NCBI RefSeq assembly: GCF_000002875.2
Contig: NC_009415.2
Span: forward strand, 692,001 to 756,000
Direction of reading: 5' to 3'
Source of the DNA: Leishmania infantum JPCM5
Lineage: Eukaryota; Euglenozoa; Kinetoplastea; Trypanosomatida; Trypanosomatidae
DNA length: 64,000 nt
The notes below the pieces were generated by a model. The model did not search any database. It saw only the letters and a program-made list of their open reading frames with translations, and was not told where the DNA came from. Of the stretch, positions 31,799-44,300 are shown in pieces. The position numbers and the translations under genes are program-made. Numbering within the stretch: the first letter of the stretch is position 1; each line of letters starts with the position of its first letter.

Positions 31799-34182
31799 AA
31801 CCTGTTTGACGCACAGAGTGGCGCGGACAGGGATCCAAAAAACGATCGCACACGCACACGCACGCAAGAAAATAATGACCAAGAAAAAAGGGGGCAAATC
31901 AAACGGACAAGAAAAAAAAATAAAGAGTCCGAGCAGAAGAGGGATGCGGAGGGAGCAGAGTGGGGCGGGACAACCTAAAAAGAGCGACAAGAAGGGGGAG
32001 CGTCGTGTGAGTCGAAATGATTGACGTTTAAAAGATATGGAGCAGTAGGATAACAATCCAACAGCGAACAAGCACGGCGACGAGCAGGGAGACCTTTTCG
32101 CTTTCGATGACGCGATCTCTCCGAGTCAACGTCGCCTTCGATGGAGGGATTGCAGAGCGTGTCGACTCTGCCTTTCCCTTTCTAAGTTTCTCTCTCTCTC
32201 TTTGAATGCAACCCGTCTTTTTGTTGTTGTTGCTTTCGGTTGTAGCTGCGAATCGGAATAGCGCCAGACAACGCAGGCACCGAAAGCACGAGAGGTGTCA
32301 GTAACACGGGGGGCGTGGACGTGGGCGTGTGCGGGGGGGGGGGGTCTGTGCCAGAGCGTATGCGCAAATATCTGGAGTAGGGAAGAGAGATGAAAAGAGT
32401 GCACGAACAAGAAGACTATGAAGTGATGGAGCAGCAGATAAAAAGGAGGCACGGGGTGAGAAGAGGAATTGAAGTGTTGCTTCTTTCTATTTTTTTGTAT
32501 CGTCTTGCTGCCGTTTTCAGCACGAAGAGAGAAGTGCAGAGAGGTTGGTGAAGCTGTGCGAAACAAAAAAAAAAAAAAAAACATGTAACTGGAGAAGAGT
32601 TGGGGGAGGACGACAACGGGGAGGGGCCACGAAGAAGGCACAAACTGGAGACCACAAGAAAAAAGAAAACGTAAAAAAAAAGTTAAAAAATAGAACTGAG
32701 GGAAGGCTGAGGCTGAAACACTAGCGTTTCAAAGTGCGTAGAAACGGAGAAAGAGATCGCCCGAGCCGCCTGTATTCGTATCTGTCGCCGTCGTTTGCTG
32801 CGTTCTCTTCCCCCCGTCTGCAGCGATCTCAAATGAAAAGGGTTCGCACTGCGAGATGCGCACAACGGCAGAGCAGGAAAGGAAGAAAAAGGAAAGAAAC
32901 GGCGGAGAGAGGTTAGGGGAGCGCCGCAGAGCTGTGTATGCTTCTACGTGCTGGCGAAGCAACGAGACCCTCCTCGCACCTTCGTACTCTTGTCGATTAG
33001 TGTATTTCTCTTCCGTGCTTGGACTTTTTTTCTTGCCACTGGCGGTATAGCTTTTATATTCGCTCCTGCTTTGAGAACTTGGGATGAGAGATGGCGTGAG
33101 GGAGGCTGACTCAATTCGTGTGTGTGTGTGTGTCCTGTTTAAACTTTCTGTAAAAGGTCGCCCTCCCAGTCGCAAAATGCTTTTTTTTTGCTGTTGTTGT
33201 TGGCGTTAGTGGGGTTCGGACCCGTGCGCCTCTCTGTGTTTCTTCTGGTGGGTGGAGAAGGAGGGACACACACTTTTTTTGTTTTGCCTTCTTTTTTTAT
33301 CTGGCGTTTCTCAAACTCTTTGCGCTGCAGCGTACCTTTCCTTTTAAAGTAGGAACAACAACGGAGGAAAGGAAACCGGAAACGCGAGAGAGTGAGTGAG
33401 ATCGAGAAGAAGCCCTGTCGCTACCAAAGAGCCCGTCCGTACAACACGAAAAAAAAAAGATAAACAGGAAGCAAGAGAGAGAGGGCGCGAAGGCGATGAG
33501 CCTTTACTAAACGTGAGCGAATACGTATGTATATGTGCGTTGTGCAGGTTATGAAAGAAAAAAAAAACGAATCCAAACGCGAAAAAAAAAAAAGAATGTA
33601 CGGAGAGAAAGCAAAAGGTGGCTCCTTTCATAGGGACGCCTTTCGAGGAACAGAAAAATCTTCTGCGAGGGAAAGGGAGCGAGAGTGCGAAAAAGGCGAA
33701 AAGGGCAGCTTCGGCAGCGTCCGCTCTGTGCGCACTGAATACGATACTCCAACCCTGTGAAGACGACTAAGGGAGAAGAATAGCGATGAAATATCTGGGG
33801 TAACGAAAAGCAGACGAAACCAGAGGCACCGGCGTCAAGCTGGAGTGCGCACTCTTCGCTTTTCGGTCCTGTCTTCCACGTCGAAGAAAAATAGATCCCT
33901 TATTTTCACGTGTAAGGCTTTCTTTTTATCCTATGCACCAGTTGTTCGCGACGCTGTTCAAGCAATATTTTTTTTTCTTTTTCTTTCTTTGGGTTGTTGT
34001 AGATTTGCCCGCTTTTCTTTTTCGTGGCGTGTCGATCCAAAACGCATGCAAGCGAAGCCACAAAAACAACAACACAGATAGAGAGAGAGAGATAATCAAA
34101 AAAGGGCTCCCGCAGGCGTGGTAAACAAGGAACCTTTACAGAGAAGCAAAACGCGAATCACAAAAACAGAGCACACACAAAA

Positions 34183-34212
34183 CATAATATAATATAATAT
34201 ATATATATATAC
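34183..34212. repeat. AT-rich simple repeat
   Basis: ATAAT units pass into a pure AT run of about 14 nt. It lies in the spacer between the kinase gene and paralogue 3. Confidence 0.8.
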
Positions 34213-37200
34213 AAGGAGGAGGAGGGGGGGGCAATGTGGCAAGACGCGGTCAGAGAATCAGAGCCGCACGCGCACGCAGACGCAAAGTGTCCGTCAGGGA
34301 AGGAGGAAGCGGGGGGAAGACGAGCACGTAAGGAAAATATTGGAGAACAGGTACAGATGATATTTGCGGGGGTGGGTGGGTGGGGGGGGGGACAACAAAT
34401 AAAAAGAGAGCGGTCAATGGAAGAGCGCAAAAGGGGGAGGAGGGGAATCAAGGGGAGGGAAAGTCAAAAACAAAAACGCAGCCAGAGCACACAAAGCCCA
34501 ACAACACGGGGGAAACGAGAAAAGAGACGAAAAGAACGAGAGACAAAGACGTCGCACAACTGTCGCTGACTGATAGACGCGGGCTTCCAAAACGGCTAAT
34601 AAGACAAAATGGAAAAAAAAATAGAGGGGCACAGAGAGAGAAAAGGAGAGGAGGGATATCGGCAAATTCGAGAAGGGGAAAAGAGAGAGGGGGGAGGCTC
34701 TGCTCTGATCGAGGAGAGCGACGGTCGGTGTGTGTGTGTGTGTTCTCTTTTCTTTTTTTTTCGTAGAGGCAGAAAAGATGACAGGTGCCACTCTTTGAGG
34801 AATGTCAGCGTGGCGTGATCCAATGCTACGTTGATGTGTGCGTGTGCATGCGTGTGTGATGGAGATAAGGGGAAAGAGGCGAGAGGGACAGCAGGGCGAT
34901 GCGCAGGAAAGAAGCGGGAGAGGGGTCGCCACTCTCATGTTCATTTATGTCGGCTCCGGAGACATCAACAGATTACAGAGCAGCTCGCCCTGATGTGCGT
35001 GAGGCAATCACACGACCGGTATCGCTGCTCCGAAGTGGCCCTGTAGCGCAGCCCGGCGGCGCAGTCGGCCACCGACTTCGCACTTCCTTAAGGTACGCGC
35101 ACACATACATAGACTTTGTTGCCAGGGCTGGGCCACTGGCCACATACCGTGCCTTCCCCCTCCAGCCTCGTCGATCTCTCGTTTCTGCTCTCTCGGTTTT
35201 TTTTCCTCTGATGTGCTTGCTTCTTTTTTTTTCCTTCCCTTCTGACAAGTAGCTCTCTCGATCCGTTTAACACAGTACTACGAGATAAGCAAAGAAAAAG
35301 GGAGAGACGAGTGGGACGAGAAGACAGCTGATCGAGCAATGAGCCTCCATACGGCGAATCTGAATGAGGGCACGACAGCAAGCGAGAGAGAGAAAAGTAA
35401 TTGAGCATCCAACCGAAAAGACTCAGGTCGCAGCTACATACATGTACGAGCACACACGGGTGAAAGAAAAGGGCATACCAAAAGACGGAAGGAGGCTAGG
35501 TAAGGTGAGGGTGGCATCCGTTCCTTTTCATTTTCTTTGCTTGTTGACGCTTCTTTCATTGCATGTCTAATAAAGAGAGAAAGGAGTGAAGGAGGGGGTT
35601 GGAAGAGGCCCTCGTGTGCAGCGTGTGGGCAGCTAAAAGGGGAGAAGACGAGGAGGCTGAAGACACAGAGAGAGAAAAATAGAGAGAGTCACGCAGATGC
35701 AGGCACGGGGCGCATGTCGACAGAGAGAGAGCGTCATGTATCCTTTTGGTGGGGGGAGGTGGAGGAGAAGCTGTGGAAAGCAGCGGGAAAAAAAAAACAG
35801 AAGAAGAAATGTCTGAATGCAGACACAAAAAGAGGGAGGTCAAAGCAGAAACGACAGGAGCACACACCTCAGGATCGACAGCAGCACCAGCCAAACAAGG
35901 GGAAGACACACACACATAGAAAAAAAAAGGGAGATCTCTCAGCAGTAAAAGGAGGTAAATGTAGCCGACACTCTGAGAGAAAAGAAGGGATCCAATGTCG
36001 TCATCGCTTTTTTTTCGAAAGAGGGTATTCGTGGGGCGGATATGAGATCTCTCACCTGCAGCTACACATTGCCCCTGCCTTCTACCCTGCTAGCGGTTCC
36101 ATACATCTGCCTGCGCAGATGTGCATACGTGTGTTCATGCGCTTGCTTCTATTGATTTTTTTGCCGTTGTGGCACATATATATATATATAAACGACATGT
36201 ATGCATGAATGGAAGGCGAATCGCGAGCGCGAAAAAAAAAAGCGAAAAAGGGAAGCGACGATATGTTTCGGCATGGCACGAAAACGTCCACACAGAGACA
36301 CCGGCACAGCATCGAGCCATCCATCACCGACATGGTCTCTACATTTTTTGTCTGCGTGTGCCTGTGTGTCTGTGCCTTGCGTGGGCCTTCCAACTCACCA
36401 GTGTGCGGACACAGCAGCAGTACTCCAGAGAGGCGAGATAAGGAGTGAGAGAGAGAAAGAGATACATGGGCGTTGAGTGAAAAAAAAAACACACAAAAAA
36501 AAAGTAATCGCTGGTGCGACTCACAGAGCCGAAAGCACTGAGACAGAGAGGGGTTAGACTTGATCGCGTGACAGCAGGCGCACCGACACGCGCACAAACG
36601 CATTCGGAAACTCGCTGCGCTGCCTGAGCTGTACACGCACCGCTCCTGCAGAGACAAGACGGCAGCAAAGCAAGCGAAAGAAGGAGAGGAGCATAACCGA
36701 ACAGACAAAAAAGGGTTAGCGCAGAGTCGGACGAAGTACGGGAACACGAACCAGAGCATCCGAAAGAAAACGAGGTCAACGTGGGAGAGCGCTTTATTGC
36801 AGTCCAAGAGGAAGGAAAACGGGGAAAAGACAACGAAGATAGTGGGGTCTATGGTATGCGCCATCATCAGCGCCAGCCGCAGTGGGAGACAACCACAACA
36901 AAAAAAATCGTACAGAGGAAAGACGGGTAAAAAGGGGGAGAAAAAGAGACCAAGCACACACACACACACAGCGGCACGGATAAGAGCAAGCCTCCCTTGG
37001 TAGGGAAGAGACAGACAGACAGAAAGCAAACGAGAAGGGGGTGAGAAGTTCGCACACGCAACAGTGATCAGCGCTGCAGAGGTGCACAAGCAAAGAGACG
37101 CAAAAGACGTCGACACGAAGCACACATACACACAAGGGCAAAAGGCAACAAAAAAAAAGAGGCAAGCCTACGCAGAAAAGGTCAACAAGGAGCACGGTGA

Positions 37201-37660
37201 AGCGGAAAAAAAAAAGAGCAGAGAAGCGCACGCAGGTCAAAGAGTGGATTCCTGTCTGGAAGGAGAGAAGACGAGACGAAGTCGCCCACGCCCGTTACAA
37301 ATACAGAAAAGGCACACACACACACACACACACATGCCGATAACAAAAAGAGGCGGTGTGAAAGGAGATCGAGTGCTTCTCTCCCTGCTTTACCTTTTTG
37401 CCTGTTTGTGCCTCTTCGGACTCCTTTTTCTTTGCTTGCGTGTACGTTGAAAGGGGAAAGATGCGACTCAGTAAGACGAGCAGCGTGGACGGACGGAAAG
37501 GGGCATCGATGCAGCGCAGCGCACGAAACACGTACACGCGAGGCAAAGCGTTACGGCACCTTCGCGCCGGCAGACGCGCAAGCGAAAGAGAGGAGGTGAC
37601 GGATGCGCGCATGCGCTCTCCTCTGAAGCGCGCGGAGACAACACAGCAGGTTTGGCGTCG

Positions 37661-37685
37661 TGTGTGTGTGTGTGTGTGTGTGTGT
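37661..37685. repeat. GT dinucleotide repeat
   Basis: About 12 uninterrupted GT units (plus strand) in the probable 3' UTR of the kinase gene. Confidence 0.85.
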
Positions 37686-38319
37686 CCTTATAGCATCAAG
37701 TACCATCTCTGTTCTCCCCTTCCGCCCTTGTGTACGTATGCACGCCTGCCGCCTTCGCCAGCCAGCAAAGACGGGTGTGTTTGGGTGACGGGAAAAAGAT
37801 GGGGAGAAAAAGAAAGGCACGTACATGTACAATCCTGGTGCATGCGCAAAAGAAAAGAAAGCGAGAGAGCGGGGCGGGGGCGGGAAGACAAGCAAACGTG
37901 GTGCGAGGAGCGAGCAGGACAAAGGAGAACACGTACACGCCTATGCTTAAAGTGGCTGAAGGGAGTAGTGTACGTATGTGCACACGTATGTGCGTGCGTC
38001 TCTCTCTTCGATGCTGCGGATCCTTGAGTGCGTCGTTTGAGGCGAAGAAGAGAGAAGGGGATCGGACCCTTTCTATTCCGGTGTACGGCCTCTGTGCCTA
38101 ACTCCCTCTGCACCCTACCGCGCCCACATCCATTCTTCCATGAACAAACATTTCTGCCGCACCCACTCACCGAGACGTAGACAGGCGTGGTGGGGCACCT
38201 CCTCACATCTTCGCTGTCTTCGCAGAAGTGAAACAAAAGGTGAGAGAGCAAGCAACACCGACGTGCACCCCACCGCTTTTCTCACCAACGAAGCAGAAAA
38301 GGCACAAGCATCGGAGAGG

Positions 38320-41300
38320 CTAGCGCTTTTCCAGTGCTACTTCTGCTGTCGATGATGTTGCTGCTGCTGAGCATGGCTTGCTCTTCATCTTCTGCGCCCC
38401 ATGATACTGCTGACGCGCCTGTGACCGCTTGATCGGCAATTTAGCGGCAGCAGCTGCCGCAGCTGGTGCCGTCTCCGCTAAGGCAATGATAGGCGCGCCA
38501 CCTCCAACTGCGCCTCCTTCTTCTTTGTCTCGGCAAACACTCGGCAACCGCAAGACGCCGGGGGTGCCTGGGGTGCCTGTGGTGCTATCAGCCTGCGTCG
38601 GCGTGTTCCAAGGGCCCGGCGTGCCCTCGCCTTGGCTCAGCGCCTCGTGGGTAACTTCGAAGCTGTTAGATAGAAGACCTTCACCCCCGCATCTGGGCCC
38701 GCTGCAGAACGCCAGGTGGGGTGTGACGTTGCCAACGCTGCTGCTGCACCCCAGCGCACTCTCCGGCACCGAGCCGGAAGCATAAGTCGCCGTAGCTGAT
38801 GCACTCAAGGGATGCAAGGCCCCCGTCGAAGCGCACGTCGATGTGGCAGGCGTCAGAAAGTACCCATTCCAGCGCGCCTCACTCACATTGCCACCGCACT
38901 GCGGTGAGTCCTCACCACCAATAGGAATGGCGGTTGTGTTGGTAGGAGAGACTCCAGGGGTGTTGGCGGATGTGCTAGCGGTACTGCACAGTGGAGGAGG
39001 GGCAGCAGGCCGCGCACATGCGGTGCTCTGCGTGCAGTCAAATTCGAGCGGGGACTTGGGACTACTGACGCTCTCGCTGTCGCCCACATTTGCCTTCCAG
39101 GTATTCAGAGAGCCGCGTGGGGAGTCGCTTGTGTTTGAGGATGCAATCGTCACGGTCACGGTAGCGGAGCCGCGATGGAAAGACGGGAGCGCCGCTCCTG
39201 TGAGCGACGGTGGCTGTAGCATATCAGATGAATGCAGCATGACTGACGGCGTGCATGGTGTCGCTGCTGCAGCGCTGCTCACGGTGAAGGCAGACGACTG
39301 CGAGACAGAAATGCGGTGGGAGGAGGAGGTTGCACGTGTGCGTGTCGCCGGCGTGATGCGCGCCGACAACGTACAGCCGCACGCATCGCTGCTCAGTGCT
39401 GCGCAGGTGCCCGTCGCTGCAGTGGACCGCATGTCGCGCGGCGCACCAATGCTGCGCTCGTTGCTCGAAAAGGTCAAGCTGCCAAGACTCCCAGCGCGCA
39501 TGGTGCGAGGGGTTGTGCGCGGCCATTGCAGGAAGCGTCTGCCTGCACGTGGAGAGAGAGTGGGGGTGTCACGGCGCCTTTGGTGCTTCAGCTGCTGAGA
39601 GGAGGCACTGGACCGAGGCAAATGAAATGCCCCGCCAGCCGTGGGGACCACTGGGGTGGAGTAGAGACGCGGCAGGCTCCTTCCGGCCGCGCTGCCTGAC
39701 TCCAGCTTCGCGGAGCACATCGACTGCAGGTGATGGATCTTGACGCCCCACAAGTCAGCACGCCCGTTGCAATCGGAAAAGGTGTAGGTGATCGTGTTTG
39801 CCGCAGCCGCGCTGAAGTTGCTGCTCGAGTGCATCGGGCTCGTCTCTGCCGTCGTCGTCGGCGGCAGCGTTGACCCTGGAACAGGTATCGAGGGGGACCT
39901 GAGAACGTCGCTGAAGGGGACAGTGACGGTGAAGCGCTCGGTGCGCAGGACACTGACGCACAGCTCCGTCGACCATGGAATCTCGAATTGCACCATGTGC
40001 AGGTCAAGGTTCACCAGCAGCAGCCGAGGCGCATCGGTGAGCGCCATCACCAGCGCGATCTGCGTACTGCGAGAGTTGGTGCCGCCGCTCTTGGTGCTCA
40101 AATGCTCCTTGGAGCTACTCCCCTCCACGGTCGGCAGCAGCTTCACCGGGGAGCAGTACACCACCGCCTCCGTCGGCTCCAGGTACTCGGCCAGCTCTGC
40201 TGTGTAGTTGGTGTTAGTGGTCGTCATGTTCGTCGTCTGCAGCACCTTGTCCCAACTTATGTCCGCAAAGAAGGGGTGTGCCTTGAGGGCGTCGAAGCCG
40301 CCGCGCTCCGCCGACCCGAGGCGCTCCTCGGGCACCGGCTGAAGGAGCTGCCTGACCAAGTCCTTTGCAGCTTCCGCGATACCAGCAGCAGACCCGGTGC
40401 CTCTTTCCCGTGCGTCCCTCCCCTTCGCAGTTAACGAATCCGCCATCGTGGACGTCAGCGTGTCAGGAAAAATCAACGCCTCGGGCTTGAACTGCTGCAC
40501 AGCAGTGCCGACTTCGACCAGCGAGCCGGAGAAGAGCCGCTCGCCCACCAGGAGCTCGTACAGCACGCAACCCAAGGCCCACAAGTCGCTGTACGGGCTC
40601 GCCTTACAGCGCGCGAACACCTCTGGCGAGATGTAGGACGGTGTCCCGCCAAAGTTGTTCGCCTCATTGTCGCCGTAGAAACACGCATCGCCAAAGTCGG
40701 CCAGCTTCACGTGAAAGTCCCAGGTGAGCAGTAGGTTTTCAGGCTTGAGGTCGCGGTGCACGATGATGCTGTCCTGCTGCGCGACGGACCTGCCGTTGTC
40801 ATCCTGCTGCCGTGGGAGAGTGGCGGTGTGAGCAGGCACAGGGGGTTCATGTCCGAAAGCTGTGGAAGAGGTGCGCAAAGGCGACTCCGACGACTCAGAC
40901 ATCGACTCTCGCGGAACCAGCCTCACGGCTGAGACGCTACTACACGCATCCGCCCCAACGTTGTCAGTGGCATCGGTCGCGCCGGTATGCTGTGACGGCA
41001 GAGGAGGAGTGGTTGGAGCACTCAGCGACAGTCGCTTCGACACTGTTGCCGCTGAGGCGCTTTCGGTGGCCTGACGCAGGAGGTGTGCGGATGTGGAGCC
41101 GGGCAAGCCGCGCGGTTCCGCGGCACTCGCCTCGCCTGCAGACCCTCTCATCCCCAGCGTCCGGGATGTGCAGTGTCTGTGGTCCTGCAGCAGGCTGTCA
41201 TCTGTGCTGTCGGGGGGCGGCGTCACCCAATAAGAGTGCTGAGACCCGTCGCGAAGGTACTCGAGGGCAAGTACAACGTCTGCCGTGAATTGCGGCGCCA

Positions 41301-44300
41301 TCTCGCGTGTGGCCCTCACCCCAAACCGCTGCTGGTACTGCGCCAAGTTGCCCTTCTCTGCGAGGTCCATGACAAGGTAGAAGTGCTTGGCATCTTCGGC
41401 AACGCCGAACATGTTCACCAGACACGGATGGCGGAGCCGACTTGCCATGCGCAGCTCATTGTGGAACGCGTTCAGCTTCATGGCATTGCGGGTGAGATCC
41501 ACCTTCTCGATCACCTTGGTGGCGACTGAGCGGAACGGCACCGCACCGCTGGAAAGTGCATCGGAGACCATCGACGGTTTCATGTCATGGTGAACGGCCG
41601 GGGTACGCGGAAAATCAAAGGATGATTGCAGCGTGTTGTTGGTGCCGCCCGAGACAAGTGCGCCACCAAGGTTGCCGGGCCTCGTTATGGATGTTGCGGA
41701 CATCGCCGACGCGGCGGCGGAAGCACCGATGGGAGCCGTACCGCTCGGAGTCCATGAGTTGGAGGTGCTGCTGGGGGTCACGTGCCCTCCAAGGATCGCA
41801 TCCCCACCGACACCGCCTCCCACGTGTGTGCGGGGGCCGAAAAAGCCGGCGTTTGTGCTCTTTGCCATCGCGGTGGAGGCTGGAGCTGAGGTGCCTGTGC
41901 TAAGGTGCGTAAAGCGCTGCGCCATCCGCTCCGCCTCCCCCGCTGCTGCCGCCAACACGACATCGGTGGAAGTGGTCGTTGCCGCCTCACCATCGGACCG
42001 CATTTCACTCTGCGCCTCCGACCCTGCACAGCTGATGTCATGTCCCTTTAGTCTGAGGCGAAGCCCTGCTCCCGGTGTTTTCTCCGTCCCCTCCGGCGTC
42101 TGATCCATTGCGTGCTGGTGCTCTTCTTGGGCCTCCCGTATCGCCCCCTCAATTGCCTGCTGCGCCGTCAGCGTCAGCGTCTCATCCCCTGCGTCGCTGC
42201 ACGTGAGCTCGTGCTCAGCGTAGCTGATGCTCACCAGAAAGGAGGATCTGCTCATCTCCAGACTCTCTTGCATTCTTTGTCGCCGCGACTCGGGGCCTCG
42301 GCGCTCCGGTGTCGCACTCGTCTTCTCCGCAGGCTCATACTCCCCCCCTTCCTCCCTATCCTCAAGTGCACGGGGCAGTGCGCTTGGCAGACAGCCATAA
42401 CCCTCCGCCTGCGCCTTGTCGTTTGCGTCGGCTCCCACCACTGCTGCTTCCCGCACCGTGTGATCAGCGGCGTCGACGTGGTCAACAAACTTGGAAGAGA
42501 CAAGATCGGCGGTTCGCGACAGAAAACGGTGCAGATATGCATCCACAGTGGCTGGTGGCACCACCATCTCGCAGCAGGGAGTTTGCTTTCCCTCTACAGC
42601 AGCGGCCGATGAGGTGCCCATGGAGACCTCGTGGATGGTTGGGGAAGTAAAAGAAGGGTACGTGCGCAGCCCCGATCCCTCACTCTCATTCCCACGCCCG
42701 CACGCGACGCGACGCCATACGCGCATGCTGCTGCTGCGGTAGGCGCGACCTCCCCCCACCGGCGAGTGGGGCAACGCAAAAGCGCCCCTGCCAGTTCTGG
42801 AGGTCATGGAGTGCTGCGCCCACGGCTCCGTCTCTCCGTCGACGGCCTCCCCTTCGCCCCTGGATGGACGCACAGACTCGATAACGCTAGCGAGGCAGTC
42901 GCGCCCCTCCTCGCATATGCCTGTGCACACTGTGCTCTCGCCTGCGTCGTCCACTGCTGTGGCGGCGCCGCAGACGCGACCGCTGAGGTGACCTGAGGAG
43001 ACAGGCAACGACGTCCGCGGGCTCACACGCAAGTCAGGGTTGTGACCCAAGCGTAGCCCCAGCACCGCTGGCAGTCGAAGGTCGTTCTGTGTCTGGCAAT
43101 TGAAGTCCATTGTGGTCGCCGCCGTGGTTTTGCAGTGCAGGGGCCTCTCCACGGAAGAAGACTGTGAGGCGCTGTGCTGGCCCTCGGACGAAGCAGTGCT
43201 CACTGCATCGAACGCCGGTGTCTCATGTGAACCCGACGTCGGCGATAGCACGGTGGCCTGCGCCGTAGTCATGTTCGGCGTCGCATCGTTGTTTAAGCTC
43301 AGCGCATGTCCCCAAGGCAGGTCTTTCACGGACTCCACAGCGCTGCTCCACCGCACCATGTCATCCACACCGTTGTAGAACGACGCGGTCTGCCCGTTAT
43401 ACGGCTGCTGATGCAGTGGCAGGGCCGACGCGGTGACGCTATCGCTGCTGAACATCGACACTGTGCGAAAGTGGATGTTGCCACTCGTTTTGGCAGCCAG
43501 CGCCATAGCCCCGGGTCTACCCGTCTGCTCAGCCCCAAAGTAGCCACCGTTGCTGGCGCCAGCCACGTTCTCATGGTTTCCGACAGCAGCGGCGATGGAT
43601 GAGAAGCTATGAATTGAGACGCGGCCGTTGGCTGGCGAGAAGCACGGCGTGCTGGGGATCGACGTGCTCGCGGCACTTTCCGACGTCGGTGTGAACATGC
43701 GCGGTGCCTCGACACCTGGCGGGTAGAGCTCTGCCTGCTGCACGATGCCATACGCACCAGACCCGAGTCGCCGCTTGCTATCATGCGAGATGCACAGCCG
43801 ATCGCGCGTGAGGTAGAGCTCATCGGGCAGAGTAGGAAAGAGCTCCTTCAGCGTTGGTACGCCGTTGCGCAACGTTGAGGTGCAGCGGTTAGAGTGACGT
43901 GCCGATCGCGCAGAGGGGCCCGAACGAGCAGAAGTCAAGGAGCAGGCGTTGGGAGTACTGCGTGGGCCATACCCCAGAGCAGGGATGCTGGCGAGGCTAC
44001 GTTCCGAATCGCTAACGGGGATAGAATAGGCAACGGGGAGGCGAATCGACGGCACACTTGGAGCAAAACCGCTCTTAGTGTTCACGTTTTGCTTCTCCGC
44101 TTGGGGTGCTGTGATTGGTGGAATGGTGCACTGCGTTGTGGTGAAGGTGCTGAGCGGTGGCACGTAAGCTCCCTCCTCACTGGCCAATGCACGCAGCAGA
44201 AGGTGATCAGGTTTTTCGTGGGTGAGCGCGAGTGCGTCAGAGATGATACAAGCAGCCCCGCCACACGTGCCAGTAGGTGACGAGCTACGATTGCCTTCAC

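Larger units (their letters stand above)
31617..38319. other. 6.7-kb gene-poor spacer
   Basis: No supportable gene. The plus strand is strongly purine-rich over much of its length. It contains a run of AT near 34183-34212, a CA run near 37313, a GT run at 37661-37685 and several A or G homopolymers. A 349-codon minus-strand frame at 36082-37131 is dominated by Phe, Leu, Cys and Ser and was rejected. It should hold the 5' UTR of the gene starting at 31616 and the 3' UTR of the kinase gene. Confidence 0.65.

Noticed and set aside
36082..37131. 349-codon minus-strand open frame
   Set aside because: It is dominated by Phe, Leu, Cys and Ser from pyrimidine-rich sequence, with no domain or mixed-composition segment; it reads as UTR.
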